NCBI GenBank assembly: GCA_017554445.1 | Contig: JAFZIJ010000178.1 | Coordinates: 1 to 44,589 of the forward strand | Direction: 5' to 3' | Source of the DNA: Victivallales bacterium | GTDB lineage: Bacteria; Verrucomicrobiota; Lentisphaeria; Oligosphaerales; Oligosphaeraceae | DNA: 44,589 nt | Shown here: positions 27,644 to 34,839 of the stretch, one piece after another | Position numbering within the stretch: the stretch's first letter is position 1 | Layout of the letters: the number at the start of each line of letters is the position of its first letter | The notes under the pieces: model-generated | The model's input: the letters and a program-made list of their open reading frames with translations, nothing else | The model's database searches: none | Told to the model about the DNA's origin: nothing | Made by a program: the position numbers and the translations under genes

Positions 27644-28462
27644 ATGTCATTCATCCGCCAAAACTCCAAGCTCGTTGACGAATTCTGGGAAAAAGGCATC
27701 GTCGAATCCTGCCCCATCTACGATATGCACGGCCATATGGGTGAACACTATGCCATCTATTTCGCCGCGCCGAACGCAGATGAAATGGTCACGCTCATGC
27801 GCCGCGCCAACGTCGCGAAACTTTGCTTCTCCCATCATTTCTCCCTCTGGGCGACGCCCCATGTTGGACAGGCCCCAGCCCTTGAAGCCGCTAGAAAATA
27901 TCCGGACATCCTCCGTTTCTACTGCTCCATCAATCCGCACTATCCCGATCAGATCAAGCAGGATCTTGCGAAAGTCGGTGAATGGATCCCCTATTGCGTT
28001 GGACTCAAATTCCTGCCAGACTACCACAAGATACCAGTCTCCGATCCTGCCTATAAGCCCGCCCTAGATTTCGCCGAAGCCCTTCATCTACCGATTCTTA
28101 TCCACACGTGGAACGGCTCGCCCTATGACGGCCCCGCCGTCCTCCGCGATGTCGTCCCCCACTATCCGCACGTCACATTCATGTGCGCACACTGCTTCAA
28201 CAACAACTGGACGGCCGCCGGTGAACTCGCGAAGGACTATCCGAACGTCTATATCGAACTGACCTCCGTCCCCGGCACTCGCGGCGCCATCGAGAAGATG
28301 GTCTCCATTTGCGGCTCCGAAAAAATCCTCTACGGCACGGACATGCCGTGGTTTGACGAACATCAGGGCATCGGCGGCGTGCTCGCCGCCGATATCTCCG
28401 ACGACGACATCCACAACATCCTCCACCGCAACGCGGAAAAGATTCTCGCGCCGTTTTTGTAA
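27644..28462 (+). CDS. metal-dependent amidohydrolase (Amidohydro_2 family)
   Basis: A 272-residue TIM-barrel hydrolase. The metal motif HxH is in YDMHGHMG near residue 28, another ligand His is in PILIHTWN, FMCAHCFNN gives the next His, and YGTDMPWFDEHQG carries the catalytic Asp. These match Amidohydro_2 enzymes, which hydrolyse or decarboxylate small cyclic or amide substrates. Substrate unknown; the location behind the secreted glycan-hydrolase-like paralogues suggests work on an imported breakdown product. AGGA precedes ATG 27644. Confidence 0.82.
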   Translation: MSFIRQNSKLVDEFWEKGIVESCPIYDMHGHMGEHYAIYFAAPNADEMVTLMRRANVAKLCFSHHFSLWATPHVGQAPALEAARKYPDILRFYCSINPHYPDQIKQDLAKVGEWIPYCVGLKFLPDYHKIPVSDPAYKPALDFAEALHLPILIHTWNGSPYDGPAVLRDVVPHYPHVTFMCAHCFNNNWTAAGELAKDYPNVYIELTSVPGTRGAIEKMVSICGSEKILYGTDMPWFDEHQGIGGVLAADISDDDIHNILHRNAEKILAPFL

Positions 28463-28463
28463 C

Positions 28464-28515
28464 GACGGCGTCCCCGCCGTCGGGGGTACCGCGTGCGTCC
28501 CGCCTGCGGACGGGG
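28464..28515 (+). other. GC-rich double hairpin after the amidohydrolase pair
   Basis: GACGGCG (28464-28470) pairs with CGCCGTC (28475-28481). A second stem CGTCC...GGACG (28496-28512) follows with a bulge. It starts one base after the TAA stop. The downstream gap to 28685 is AT-rich and holds TTGATT (28592-28597) with a weak TAAAGT 16 bases later, a possible promoter for the prepilin-like gene. Confidence 0.5.
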
Positions 28516-28685
28516 GGTGTCGCTTTCATCTCTTTTGTCCCTTCGTCCCTTAAAAAATCAAAAAAAACTTAATTTTTCCTTAAACATCCTCTTGATTTTA
28601 GCGTTTAATAATGTAAAGTCATTGTTAAAATGTAAAAATCAAACGTTCGTTGACTTTCCCAAACAAAACCAAAGGAAAACCAAAC

Positions 28686-29381
28686 ATGAAAAAGCACTTC
28701 ACATTGATTGAACTCCTCGTCGTCATCGCCATCATCGCGATCCTCGCCGCCATGCTGTTGCCCGCTCTGGCGAAGGCCCGCAACAAGGCACAGTCCATCT
28801 CCTGCCTTTCCAACTTCAAACAGATTGTCCTCGCCAACGCCATCTACGGCAACGACAACGCTCATTACTGGGTTGGTTACTGGGAAACCGACAAAGGCAA
28901 TGGCCAGAAGAGCAACTACGTCTTGATCGTCAACGAAGGCGGTTTGGACAAGAAGACTTACTTCTGCCCGAGCCATGAAAACAGCAACTACAACGCTGGC
29001 TACTCCATCGGCATCATTCGCGCCGACATGCAGTACCCGCTTTCCTGCTTCGGCATCCGCGAAAGTGAATTCGGCAAATTCGTGATGCGCGACGTCTGGT
29101 ACGACTCCTGCTATTATCGCACCAACGCCTGCAAGATCCCGTCCGAAGCCCCCTTCGCCGGCGACTCCATCGGCCTCACCGATGGCCAGGGCCGTTCCGT
29201 CTGGACGTTTGATACGGGCCATGCCGAAGCCAACCACTACTGCGGTTCCGCCCACCACAACAGCCGCATGAACGTCGGCTTCATGGACGGCCATGCCGCC
29301 TCCTGCGGCAAAGGCGAGCTCGTCAACATCGGCTTCCGCTACTTCTCCATCGACAACGCCAACGTCGGCACGCAGTTCTAA
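28686..29381 (+). CDS. prepilin-type N-terminal cleavage/methylation protein (type II pseudopilin-like)
   Basis: A 231-residue protein starting [18 protein letters not shown], i.e. a short basic leader, FTLIE cleavage site and a hydrophobic helix to [12 protein letters not shown]. The residue before F is His instead of the usual Gly. The remainder is the soluble domain common in Lentisphaerota and Planctomycetota ([17 protein letters not shown] ... CPSHENSN ... [17 protein letters not shown]). Many such genomes carry large numbers of these orphan pseudopilin-like proteins; function is unknown, surface display is likely. AAAGGAAAA lies ahead of ATG 28686. It is closed by a strong terminator, so it is probably a single-gene unit. 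Confidence 0.9.
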   Translation: MKKHFTLIELLVVIAIIAILAAMLLPALAKARNKAQSISCLSNFKQIVLANAIYGNDNAHYWVGYWETDKGNGQKSNYVLIVNEGGLDKKTYFCPSHENSNYNAGYSIGIIRADMQYPLSCFGIRESEFGKFVMRDVWYDSCYYRTNACKIPSEAPFAGDSIGLTDGQGRSVWTFDTGHAEANHYCGSAHHNSRMNVGFMDGHAASCGKGELVNIGFRYFSIDNANVGTQF

Positions 29382-29401
29382 TTTAATCTGATATGCTTTC
29401 C

Positions 29402-29440
29402 AAGTCCCCGAATCCCAATGGTTTCGGGGACTTTTCTTTT
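29402..29440 (+). terminator. intrinsic terminator of the prepilin-like gene
   Basis: AAGTCCCCGAA (29402-29412) pairs exactly with TTCGGGGACTT (29423-29433), with a 10-base loop and the tail TTCTTTT. Confidence 0.88.
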
Positions 29441-29455
29441 CAGCTTACCCCCTAA

Positions 29456-29490
29456 TTTTGAATTATGCATTATGAATTATGAATTAAGAA
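29456..29490 (+). repeat. TTATGAA heptamer array, 5 copies, containing a start codon
   Basis: Units: TTTTGAA, TTATGCA, TTATGAA, TTATGAA, TTAAGAA. The ATG used as the start of the next gene (29472) lies in the third unit and the array continues into its first codons. Confidence 0.88.
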
Positions 29491-30434
29491 AAGGCGTCGT
29501 CCTGACACCGGACGATTTCATCGGTGTCGATTGGCTTGCAAAATTCAAGGAACTCGGTCTCAACACGTTAGGGCTCCATTCCGGCGGCGGGCCCGGCCAC
29601 AACGTCTTGGAGCATCTGGCGAATTGCGCGTCCGTTGATTTCCAAAACAATGTGAAAGCGGCGGGAATCGACTACGAATACGAACTCCACGCTCCCCACG
29701 ACCTTCTCCCACGCGATGTCTTCGCAACACATCCAGAATACTTTATCCAACCGATGGGCCCCAAGAAGGAACGCGTTACCACCGGCAACTGGTGCGGCGG
29801 CACGAAAGCGGCTCTCGACACCATCGCCGCCAATGGCGCCAATCTCGGCCATAGGCTGAATCCATCCACCCATCGCCATTTCTTCTGGGGCGAAGACCTC
29901 AACGACGGATGGTGCCACTGTGACAAATGCGCCCCCTATAGTCCGTCAGATCAAAATCTTAGAACGGCGAATGCCATCGCCGAAAAACTTTTGGAAACGG
30001 ATCTGGAAGCGTCTGTCGGTTGCATCGCCTATCATCAGACCATCGATCCACCGGAACTCATCCGCCCGCGGCAAAATGTCTTTTTGGAATTCGCTCCCAT
30101 TCACCGTTGCTATGAACACGCCATCGACGATCCGAACTGCGCCATCAACCGCCAGCAGTGGAAGACGCTTCTCGGCCTTCTGGAAGTCTTCAACGCCGAC
30201 ACGGCTCACATTCTTGAATACTGGCTCGACAGTTCGAAATTCTCCGGATGGAAAAAGCCCGCCAAGAAGCCCGAATGCCGCGCAGAAATCGTCCAGAAGG
30301 ACATTGAGGCATACTATCGCCTTGGCATCCGTAGTTTTACGACCTTCGCCGTCTATATGGACGGCGTCTATTTCGACACGCATGGCGACCAAGAGATAAA
30401 AGACTACGCCGCCATATTAAACGCGCTTCATTGA
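29472..30434 (+). CDS. DUF4838-like protein, possible glycan-active enzyme
   Basis: A 320-residue protein matching the core of DUF4838 proteins: FFWGEDLNDGWCHCDKCAPYS, then NLRTANAIAEKLLETD, GCIAYHQTIDPPELIRPRQNVFLEFAPI, and ILEYWLDSSKFSGW. The family often stands next to glycoside-hydrolase domains, and its barrel-like portion may bind sugars; no activity is established to my knowledge. Unlike typical long secreted members this one has no signal peptide and is short, so it should be cytoplasmic. A frame start at 29418 lies within the preceding terminator and is rejected; ATG 29472 is inside the heptamer array. AAGAAAAGG is downstream of this ATG, so the exact start is uncertain. Confidence 0.72.
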   Translation: MNYELRKGVVLTPDDFIGVDWLAKFKELGLNTLGLHSGGGPGHNVLEHLANCASVDFQNNVKAAGIDYEYELHAPHDLLPRDVFATHPEYFIQPMGPKKERVTTGNWCGGTKAALDTIAANGANLGHRLNPSTHRHFFWGEDLNDGWCHCDKCAPYSPSDQNLRTANAIAEKLLETDLEASVGCIAYHQTIDPPELIRPRQNVFLEFAPIHRCYEHAIDDPNCAINRQQWKTLLGLLEVFNADTAHILEYWLDSSKFSGWKKPAKKPECRAEIVQKDIEAYYRLGIRSFTTFAVYMDGVYFDTHGDQEIKDYAAILNALH

Positions 30435-30446
30435 AACACTCTTCTT

Positions 30447-30478
30447 TCTAGAAACCTAGCATTCTAGAAGCCTAGAAA
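30447..30478 (+). repeat. CTAG octamer array, 4 copies
   Basis: Units: TCTAGAAA, CCTAGCAT, TCTAGAAG, CCTAGAAA. CTAG holds the same phase in every unit. It lies between the convergent DUF4838-like and transketolase genes. Confidence 0.9.
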
Positions 30479-30482
30479 CAAA

Positions 30483-30524
30483 CAGGCCACCGCCCTTCAA
30501 GAAGGCGGTGGCCTGCTGTTTATT
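30483..30524. terminator. bidirectional terminator between DUF4838-like gene and tkt
   Basis: CAGGCCACCGCC (30483-30494) and GGCGGTGGCCTG (30504-30515) form a perfect 12-bp stem. T-rich sequence follows on both strands (CTGTTTATT forward, CTGTTTGTTTC reverse), which suits two convergent genes. Confidence 0.82.
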
Positions 30525-30533
30525 CCGTATCTT

Positions 30534-30581
30534 GGGAGTCCCGCTCCCGCGGGACCGGCCCCGCGGGAGCGGGACCCTCCC
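30534..30581. repeat. GC-rich palindromic intergenic element, copy 2
   Basis: A 16-bp perfect stem: GTCCCGCTCCCGCGGG (30538-30553) and CCCGCGGGAGCGGGAC (30560-30575) around ACCGGC, flanked by GGGAG and CTCCC. It shares its plan with the degenerate copy at 15-63. It lies eight bases beyond the tkt stop. Confidence 0.85.
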
Positions 30582-30589
30582 AATCCATC

Positions 30590-32584
30590 TTACTTCAAGT
30601 AAGCGGCCACGTGTTCGGCAACGCTTTCAGCCGTGAAGCCATATTCTTCCGCCAACTTCTCGGCGGGAGCGGAGGCACCGAAGTGGTCGATGCCGATGGA
30701 CAGGCCTTCGGCTCCGACATACTTCGCCCACCCGAACGTCGAACCGGCTTCGATGGAAACACGCTTCGTGCAGCTCTTCGGGAGGATTTTCTCCTTGTAT
30801 TCGTCGCTCTGCGCATCGAACAGATCCCAGCTCGGCATGGAGACGACGCGGACCTTCTTGCCCTGCTTGCGGAGGATTTCGCACGCGCCCAAAGCCGTAT
30901 TGACCTCGGAACCAGTCGCGATCAACGTCACTTCAAAGCCTTCTTCGCAAGTCACGATGTAAGCGCCCTTTGCGACATCCATGCGATTGGCGACGACGTC
31001 CGCCGGCAAGTTCGCCAGATTCTGGCGGGTCAGGCAGAGGACAACAGGATGATCGGCCTTCAAAGCGTATGCCCAGGCGTGGGCAACTTCGTTCGCTTCG
31101 GCGGGACGGATGACCGTCAAGCCCGGAATCGTGCGGAACATCGCCAGCTGTTCGATCGGCTGATGGGTCGGGCCGTCTTCGCCGACGAAGATGGAATCAT
31201 GCGTGAAGACATAGATTTCATGCAGCTTCTGGATGGCGGCGAGGCGCATCGCGGGCTTCATGTAATCGGAGAAGACCATGAACGTGGAGCTGAACGGAAT
31301 CGCGTAGCCGGCGAGAGCCAAACCGTTGGCGATCATGCCCATGCCGAGTTCGCGGACGCCGAAGTGGATGTTGCGGCCAGCCCAGTCTTCCGGGCCAAAG
31401 TCGCCCATGCCCTTCAGGTAGGTCTTCGTGGAGGGGTTCAAGTCGGCGGAACCGCCCGTCAACGACGGAACCAGTTTCGCGGCGGCGTTCATGATCGTGC
31501 CGCCGGACGCACGCGTCGCCGTGGCCTTTTCAGGAACGGCCTTCAGCAGTTCGTCCAGAATATTCGCGGGAACGGACTTCGTCAGGAGGGCGTTCATCAA
31601 CGCCTTCTTGTCGGCGTCCATCTTCGCCTTGAAGCCTTCGAACTTCTCGTTCCAAGCAGCGGCGCAAGCCTTCTTGGCGGCGACCTTCTCATCGCAGAGG
31701 GCGCGGACTTCGGCGGGAACGACGAACGACTGTTCGGGATCGAAGCCGAGATTCGCCTTCGCTGCGGCGAGTTCTTCCTTCGGCAGCGGCGCGCCATGCG
31801 TCGCTTCGCTGCCTTCCATGTTCGGGGCGCCTTTGCCGATGGTCGTCTTGCCGATGATGACCGTCGGTTTGCCCTTCGTGACGCGGGCCATTTCGATGGC
31901 GGCACGGATCTGCTTCACGCACTGGCCGTTGATTTTGATGACGTTCCAGCCGTAGGCCGCGAAACGCGCACCGACGACTTCCGTCAAAGCGATCTTTGTG
32001 GAACCTTCGATGCTGATGCCGTTGTCGTCATAGAAGAGAATCAGATTGTCCAATTTCAGATGGCCTGCCAAAGCGCATGCTTCATGGGAGGTGCCTTCCA
32101 TGATGCAGCCGTCGCCGCTGATCACATAGACCTTCTGGTCGAACAGGCAGTCGCAACCGCCGATGGCGGCCTGGAACTGCTTCATGCCGATCGCCATACC
32201 GACGGCGGACGCGAGACCGGAAGCCAACGGGCCAGTCGTCACTTCGACGCCCCTCGTGTGGCCGTATTCCGGATGGCCCGGGCACTTGCTGCCCCACTGA
32301 CGGAAGGTCTTCAGATCGTCGATCGTCAGACCGAAGTTGAACAAATGCAACAGCGAATAGATCAGCATGGAGCCGTGGCCCGCTGAAAGGACGAAACGGT
32401 CGCGGCCGACCCACTGCGGATCATCGGGATTGAAGCGGAGGAATTCGCTCCACAGCGTGAACGCGTAGTCCGCGCAGCCCATCGGCATGCCCGGATGGCC
32501 GGAATTGGCCTTTGAAACACCGTCGGCGGACAGAAGTCTCACCGTGTCAATCGCTTTCTTGAACACTTCGCACTTGCAAGCCAT
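30590..32584 (-). CDS. tkt: transketolase
   Basis: A 664-residue thiamine diphosphate enzyme of the non-oxidative pentose phosphate pathway, of standard length. The N-terminal half has GVSKANSGHPGMPMG, HGSMLIYSLLHL, and the ThDP motif GDGCIMEGTSHEACALAG ending in the DDNGISIEG segment. The pyrimidine domain has RNIHFGVRELGMG and the phosphate-recognising HDSIFVGEDGPTHQPIEQL. It moves two-carbon units between ketose and aldose phosphates in the cytoplasm. ATG 32584 is preceded by AACAGGAGAAACGAA, a strong ribosome site. It lies downstream of prfB on the same strand but is separated by a hairpin and a heptamer array, so probably has its own promoter. Confidence 0.97.
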   Translation of the reverse strand: MACKCEVFKKAIDTVRLLSADGVSKANSGHPGMPMGCADYAFTLWSEFLRFNPDDPQWVGRDRFVLSAGHGSMLIYSLLHLFNFGLTIDDLKTFRQWGSKCPGHPEYGHTRGVEVTTGPLASGLASAVGMAIGMKQFQAAIGGCDCLFDQKVYVISGDGCIMEGTSHEACALAGHLKLDNLILFYDDNGISIEGSTKIALTEVVGARFAAYGWNVIKINGQCVKQIRAAIEMARVTKGKPTVIIGKTTIGKGAPNMEGSEATHGAPLPKEELAAAKANLGFDPEQSFVVPAEVRALCDEKVAAKKACAAAWNEKFEGFKAKMDADKKALMNALLTKSVPANILDELLKAVPEKATATRASGGTIMNAAAKLVPSLTGGSADLNPSTKTYLKGMGDFGPEDWAGRNIHFGVRELGMGMIANGLALAGYAIPFSSTFMVFSDYMKPAMRLAAIQKLHEIYVFTHDSIFVGEDGPTHQPIEQLAMFRTIPGLTVIRPAEANEVAHAWAYALKADHPVVLCLTRQNLANLPADVVANRMDVAKGAYIVTCEEGFEVTLIATGSEVNTALGACEILRKQGKKVRVVSMPSWDLFDAQSDEYKEKILPKSCTKRVSIEAGSTFGWAKYVGAEGLSIGIDHFGASAPAEKLAEEYGFTAESVAEHVAAYLK

Positions 32585-32657
32585 TTCGTTTCTCCTGTTA
32601 GCTTTTCCTGTTGGACAAAAATATTATTGAAAAAAAATCAATTGTACCTCTAAAACC

Positions 32658-32685
32658 ATAAGCCATAAGCCTTAGGCCATAAGCC
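32658..32685 (-). repeat. GGCTTAT heptamer array after prfB, 4 copies
   Basis: On the minus strand the units read GGCTTAT, GGCCTAA, GGCTTAT, GGCTTAT. This is the same heptamer and the same relative orientation (downstream of a gene, on its coding strand) as at 3860-3912 and 39001-39071. Confidence 0.9.
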
Positions 32686-32686
32686 A

Positions 32687-32708
32687 TAAACGCCGCTCGC
32701 GGCGTTTA
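32687..32708 (-). other. hairpin spanning the prfB stop codon
   Basis: TAAACGCCGC and GCGGCGTTTA form a perfect 10-bp stem with a 2-base centre. On the minus strand the first three bases of the first arm are the TAA stop of prfB. The heptamers follow at once. Confidence 0.8.
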
Positions 32709-33837
32709 TTCCAGATCCGCATCAGACACGGCATGGCCGCCGCCCGTCCGCAGATACGCCTCCGCGAACATATCCAGATCGCCGTCCAGCACGGCGCCGA
32801 TATTGCTCGTCTCCGCGTCCGTCCGCAAATCCTTCACCATCTGATAAGGCTGCACGACGTATGAACGGATTTGGTTGCCCCATGCGTTGTCGCCTTTCGC
32901 GGCGGATTCCGCCGCAATGTTCGCCCGACGCTTGCTGTCTTCCAAATCATACAAACGTGCGCGAAGAATGCGCATGGCGTTCGCCTTGTTCTTATGCTGG
33001 GAACGTTCGCTCTGGCAGGTCACGACGATGTTCGTCGGCAGATGCGTGATACGCACGGCCGAGTCCGTACGGTTGATGTGCTGTCCGCCCGCGCCGGACG
33101 CACGGAACGTGTCGATGCGCAAATCCGATTCCGCGATGTCGATCTTGATGTCGTCATCGACTTCCGGCAGGACATCGACGGATGTGAACGACGTGTGACG
33201 ACGTTTGTTCGCGTCGAACGGTGAAATGCGAACCAGACGGTGGACACCCTTCTCGCCTTTCAGATAGCCGTAGGCGAACTCGCCCGTGACCGTCATCGTC
33301 ACTAGCTTCAGCCCCGCTTCATCGCCAGGCATGATATCGACCGTTTCATATTTGAAGCCACGTTTGTCAAACCAATGTGTGTACATACGGTAAAGCATTG
33401 AACACCAGTCACATGCCTCCGTGCCACCCGCGCCTGGAATGATGGTCATGATCGCATTCTTGCGGTCCATTTCGCCGGAAAGGAAGCTCACGAGCTCCAG
33501 TTTGTTCATATCTTCCGCAAGCTGCGCCCACGTGCCGTCCGCCTCCGTATAGAGAGCGGAATCATCGCCTTCCATTTCAGCCAGTTCGGCCAGCACTTCA
33601 AAATCCCCGACACGCCCCGCCATCTTGTCAAACGGCTCCACGACGCCTTTCACGGCGCTCAAATCCGCGACCGTCTGCTGCGCGCTTTCAGGATGGTCCC
33701 AGAAATCAGGGCGGCCCATCTTCGCCTCCAGAAGCGCCAGTTTCTCGCGCTTCGTGGCGACGTCAAAGAAACCCCCTTAAGTGCTCAAGGCGCTTCTTCG
33801 CCTCGGCGACTTTCTTCAAAAGTTCTTCATGTGTCAT
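32706..33837 (-). CDS. prfB: peptide chain release factor 2, with programmed +1 frameshift
   Basis: RF2 terminates translation at UGA and UAA. The first frame is 24 codons (MTHEELLKKVAEAKKRLEHL then RGFL) and ends at an in-frame TGA (33765-33763). Skipping one T continues with DVATKREKLALLEAKMGRPDFWD and on to the stop at 32706, giving about 376 residues. The second part has the tripeptide anticodon-like motif SPF (RISPFDANK) and the catalytic GGQ in RASGAGGQHINRTDSAVR. ATG 33837 has GAGGAA in front. The junction is the classical autoregulatory site, so the two frames are one gene, not a pseudogene. Confidence 0.96.
33762..33777 (-). promoter_or_regulatory. prfB programmed +1 frameshift site
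   Basis: The minus strand reads AGGGGGTTTCTTTGAC: an internal Shine-Dalgarno-like AGGGGG, then CTT, TGA stop and C. This matches the known RF2 signal (CUU UGA C). Low RF2 leaves the ribosome paused on UGA and favours the shift. Confidence 0.96.
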
Positions 33838-33920
33838 GTTTGTTCCTCTAACTCTCTCTCCTACAACCACTCGCAGATAACGAAGCACGCTTTCACGACG
33901 CTTCGTCCAAACCGCTCCAT

Positions 33921-33943
33921 GTATATTCAGAAATATAATATAC
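33921..33943. promoter_or_regulatory. inverted repeat in the prfB / ABC transporter divergent region
   Basis: GTATATT (33921-33927) and AATATAC (33937-33943) are perfect reverse complements 9 bases apart. It overlaps the -10 of the prfB promoter candidate and could bind a dimeric regulator. This is inference from symmetry alone. Confidence 0.35.
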
Positions 33944-33966
33944 ACCTTCTTACTTGACTTAGACAA
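33937..33966 (-). promoter_or_regulatory. promoter candidate for prfB
   Basis: On the minus strand TTGTCT (33966-33961) and TATATT (33942-33937) are 18 bases apart. The leader to ATG 33837 would be ~90 bases and contains a 7-bp hairpin (ACGAAGC 33880-33886 with GCTTCGT 33900-33906). Confidence 0.4.
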
Positions 33967-33983
33967 TTTTCAAGCCATATTTT
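33954..33983 (+). promoter_or_regulatory. promoter candidate for the metal-type ABC transporter
   Basis: TTGACT (33954-33959) and TATTTT (33978-33983) are 18 bases apart, overlapping the divergent prfB promoter candidate. Confidence 0.4.
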
Positions 33984-34042
33984 ATTATTGTTTTCGCCAA
34001 TGCGACGGCATTCCAACCAGTATTTTCCAAACATTGTTTCCT

Positions 34043-34816
34043 GTGGACAACTCTTCCATCATCTCCATCAACCATCTCTGCTTCTCCTACGACGCCAGGG
34101 AAATCCTCCATGATGTCAATCTCGAAATCACGGAAGGCATGTTCGCGGCAATGGTCGGCCCGAACGGCGGCGGCAAGACGACGCTACTCAAGCTGATTCT
34201 CGGCCTGCTCACCCCTAAACATGGAAATATCAAGGTGTTCGGAAACAAGCCACAGTTCGCCAGAAAGAGCATCGGCTACGTCCCGCAAGCCATCCTCTTC
34301 GACCAGAATTTCCCCGCGTCCGTTCTCGACATCGTCCTCATGGGCCGTGTCGAACGCCACCTCTTCGGCGGCTATCGGAAAGGCGACTGCGACACCGCCA
34401 TGCAACGTCTCCATGATGTCGGCATGGACGCATTCGCTAACAGTTCGTTTGCCGAGCTTTCCGGCGGCCAGAGGCAACGCGTGCTTATCGCGCAGGCCCT
34501 CGTCTCCGAACCGAAGCTCCTCCTTCTTGATGAACCGGCCGCCAATCTGGATCAAAAAAACGCCGAGCAGTTGTTCGAACTGCTCGGCAAACTCAACCAA
34601 CATGTCACCATCCTGCTCGTCTCACACAACCTCTCGCTCGTCTCAAAAGTCGTCTCGCATGTCATCTGCGTCAATCAGACCGTCGATATGCACCGTATAC
34701 AGGATGTGCAAGGCGTGACGGATGACCCGACGGGATGGATCCGCCTCATCCACCAACAATGCCCAGTCATCAACGGGAAGAAGCCGGACGAGCAGATCCA
34801 CCCCCACCATCACTGA
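34043..34816 (+). CDS. ABC transporter ATP-binding protein, zinc/manganese type (ZnuC-like)
   Basis: About 257 residues. Walker A GPNGGGKTT is near residue 40, followed by the family sequence LLKLILGLLTP. The signature LSGGQRQRVLIAQAL, Walker B LLLLDEPAANLD and the H-loop VSHNLS follow. The body resembles ATPases of ABC-3 metal importers and the next gene is an ABC-3 permease. The C-terminal HPHHH cluster fits a metal link. The start is uncertain: GTG 34043 and TTG 34034 are both in frame and neither has a good ribosome site. Divergent from prfB. No substrate-binding lipoprotein gene is next to it. Confidence 0.88.
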   Translation: MDNSSIISINHLCFSYDAREILHDVNLEITEGMFAAMVGPNGGGKTTLLKLILGLLTPKHGNIKVFGNKPQFARKSIGYVPQAILFDQNFPASVLDIVLMGRVERHLFGGYRKGDCDTAMQRLHDVGMDAFANSSFAELSGGQRQRVLIAQALVSEPKLLLLDEPAANLDQKNAEQLFELLGKLNQHVTILLVSHNLSLVSKVVSHVICVNQTVDMHRIQDVQGVTDDPTGWIRLIHQQCPVINGKKPDEQIHPHHH

Positions 34817-34839
34817 TTTTCCCAACTTATTCCACAAGA

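Noticed and set aside
29418..29471. Upstream start for the DUF4838-like gene
   Set aside because: It lies within the intrinsic terminator of the prepilin-like gene, so the mRNA should not carry it.
30611..32386. 591-codon open frame antisense to tkt
   Set aside because: A shadow caused by the G/C third-position bias of tkt; its translation has no recognisable domain, while tkt is complete and certain.
32706..33719. prfB as a truncated or broken gene
   Set aside because: The first 24 codons in another frame and the classical shift site restore a complete RF2.
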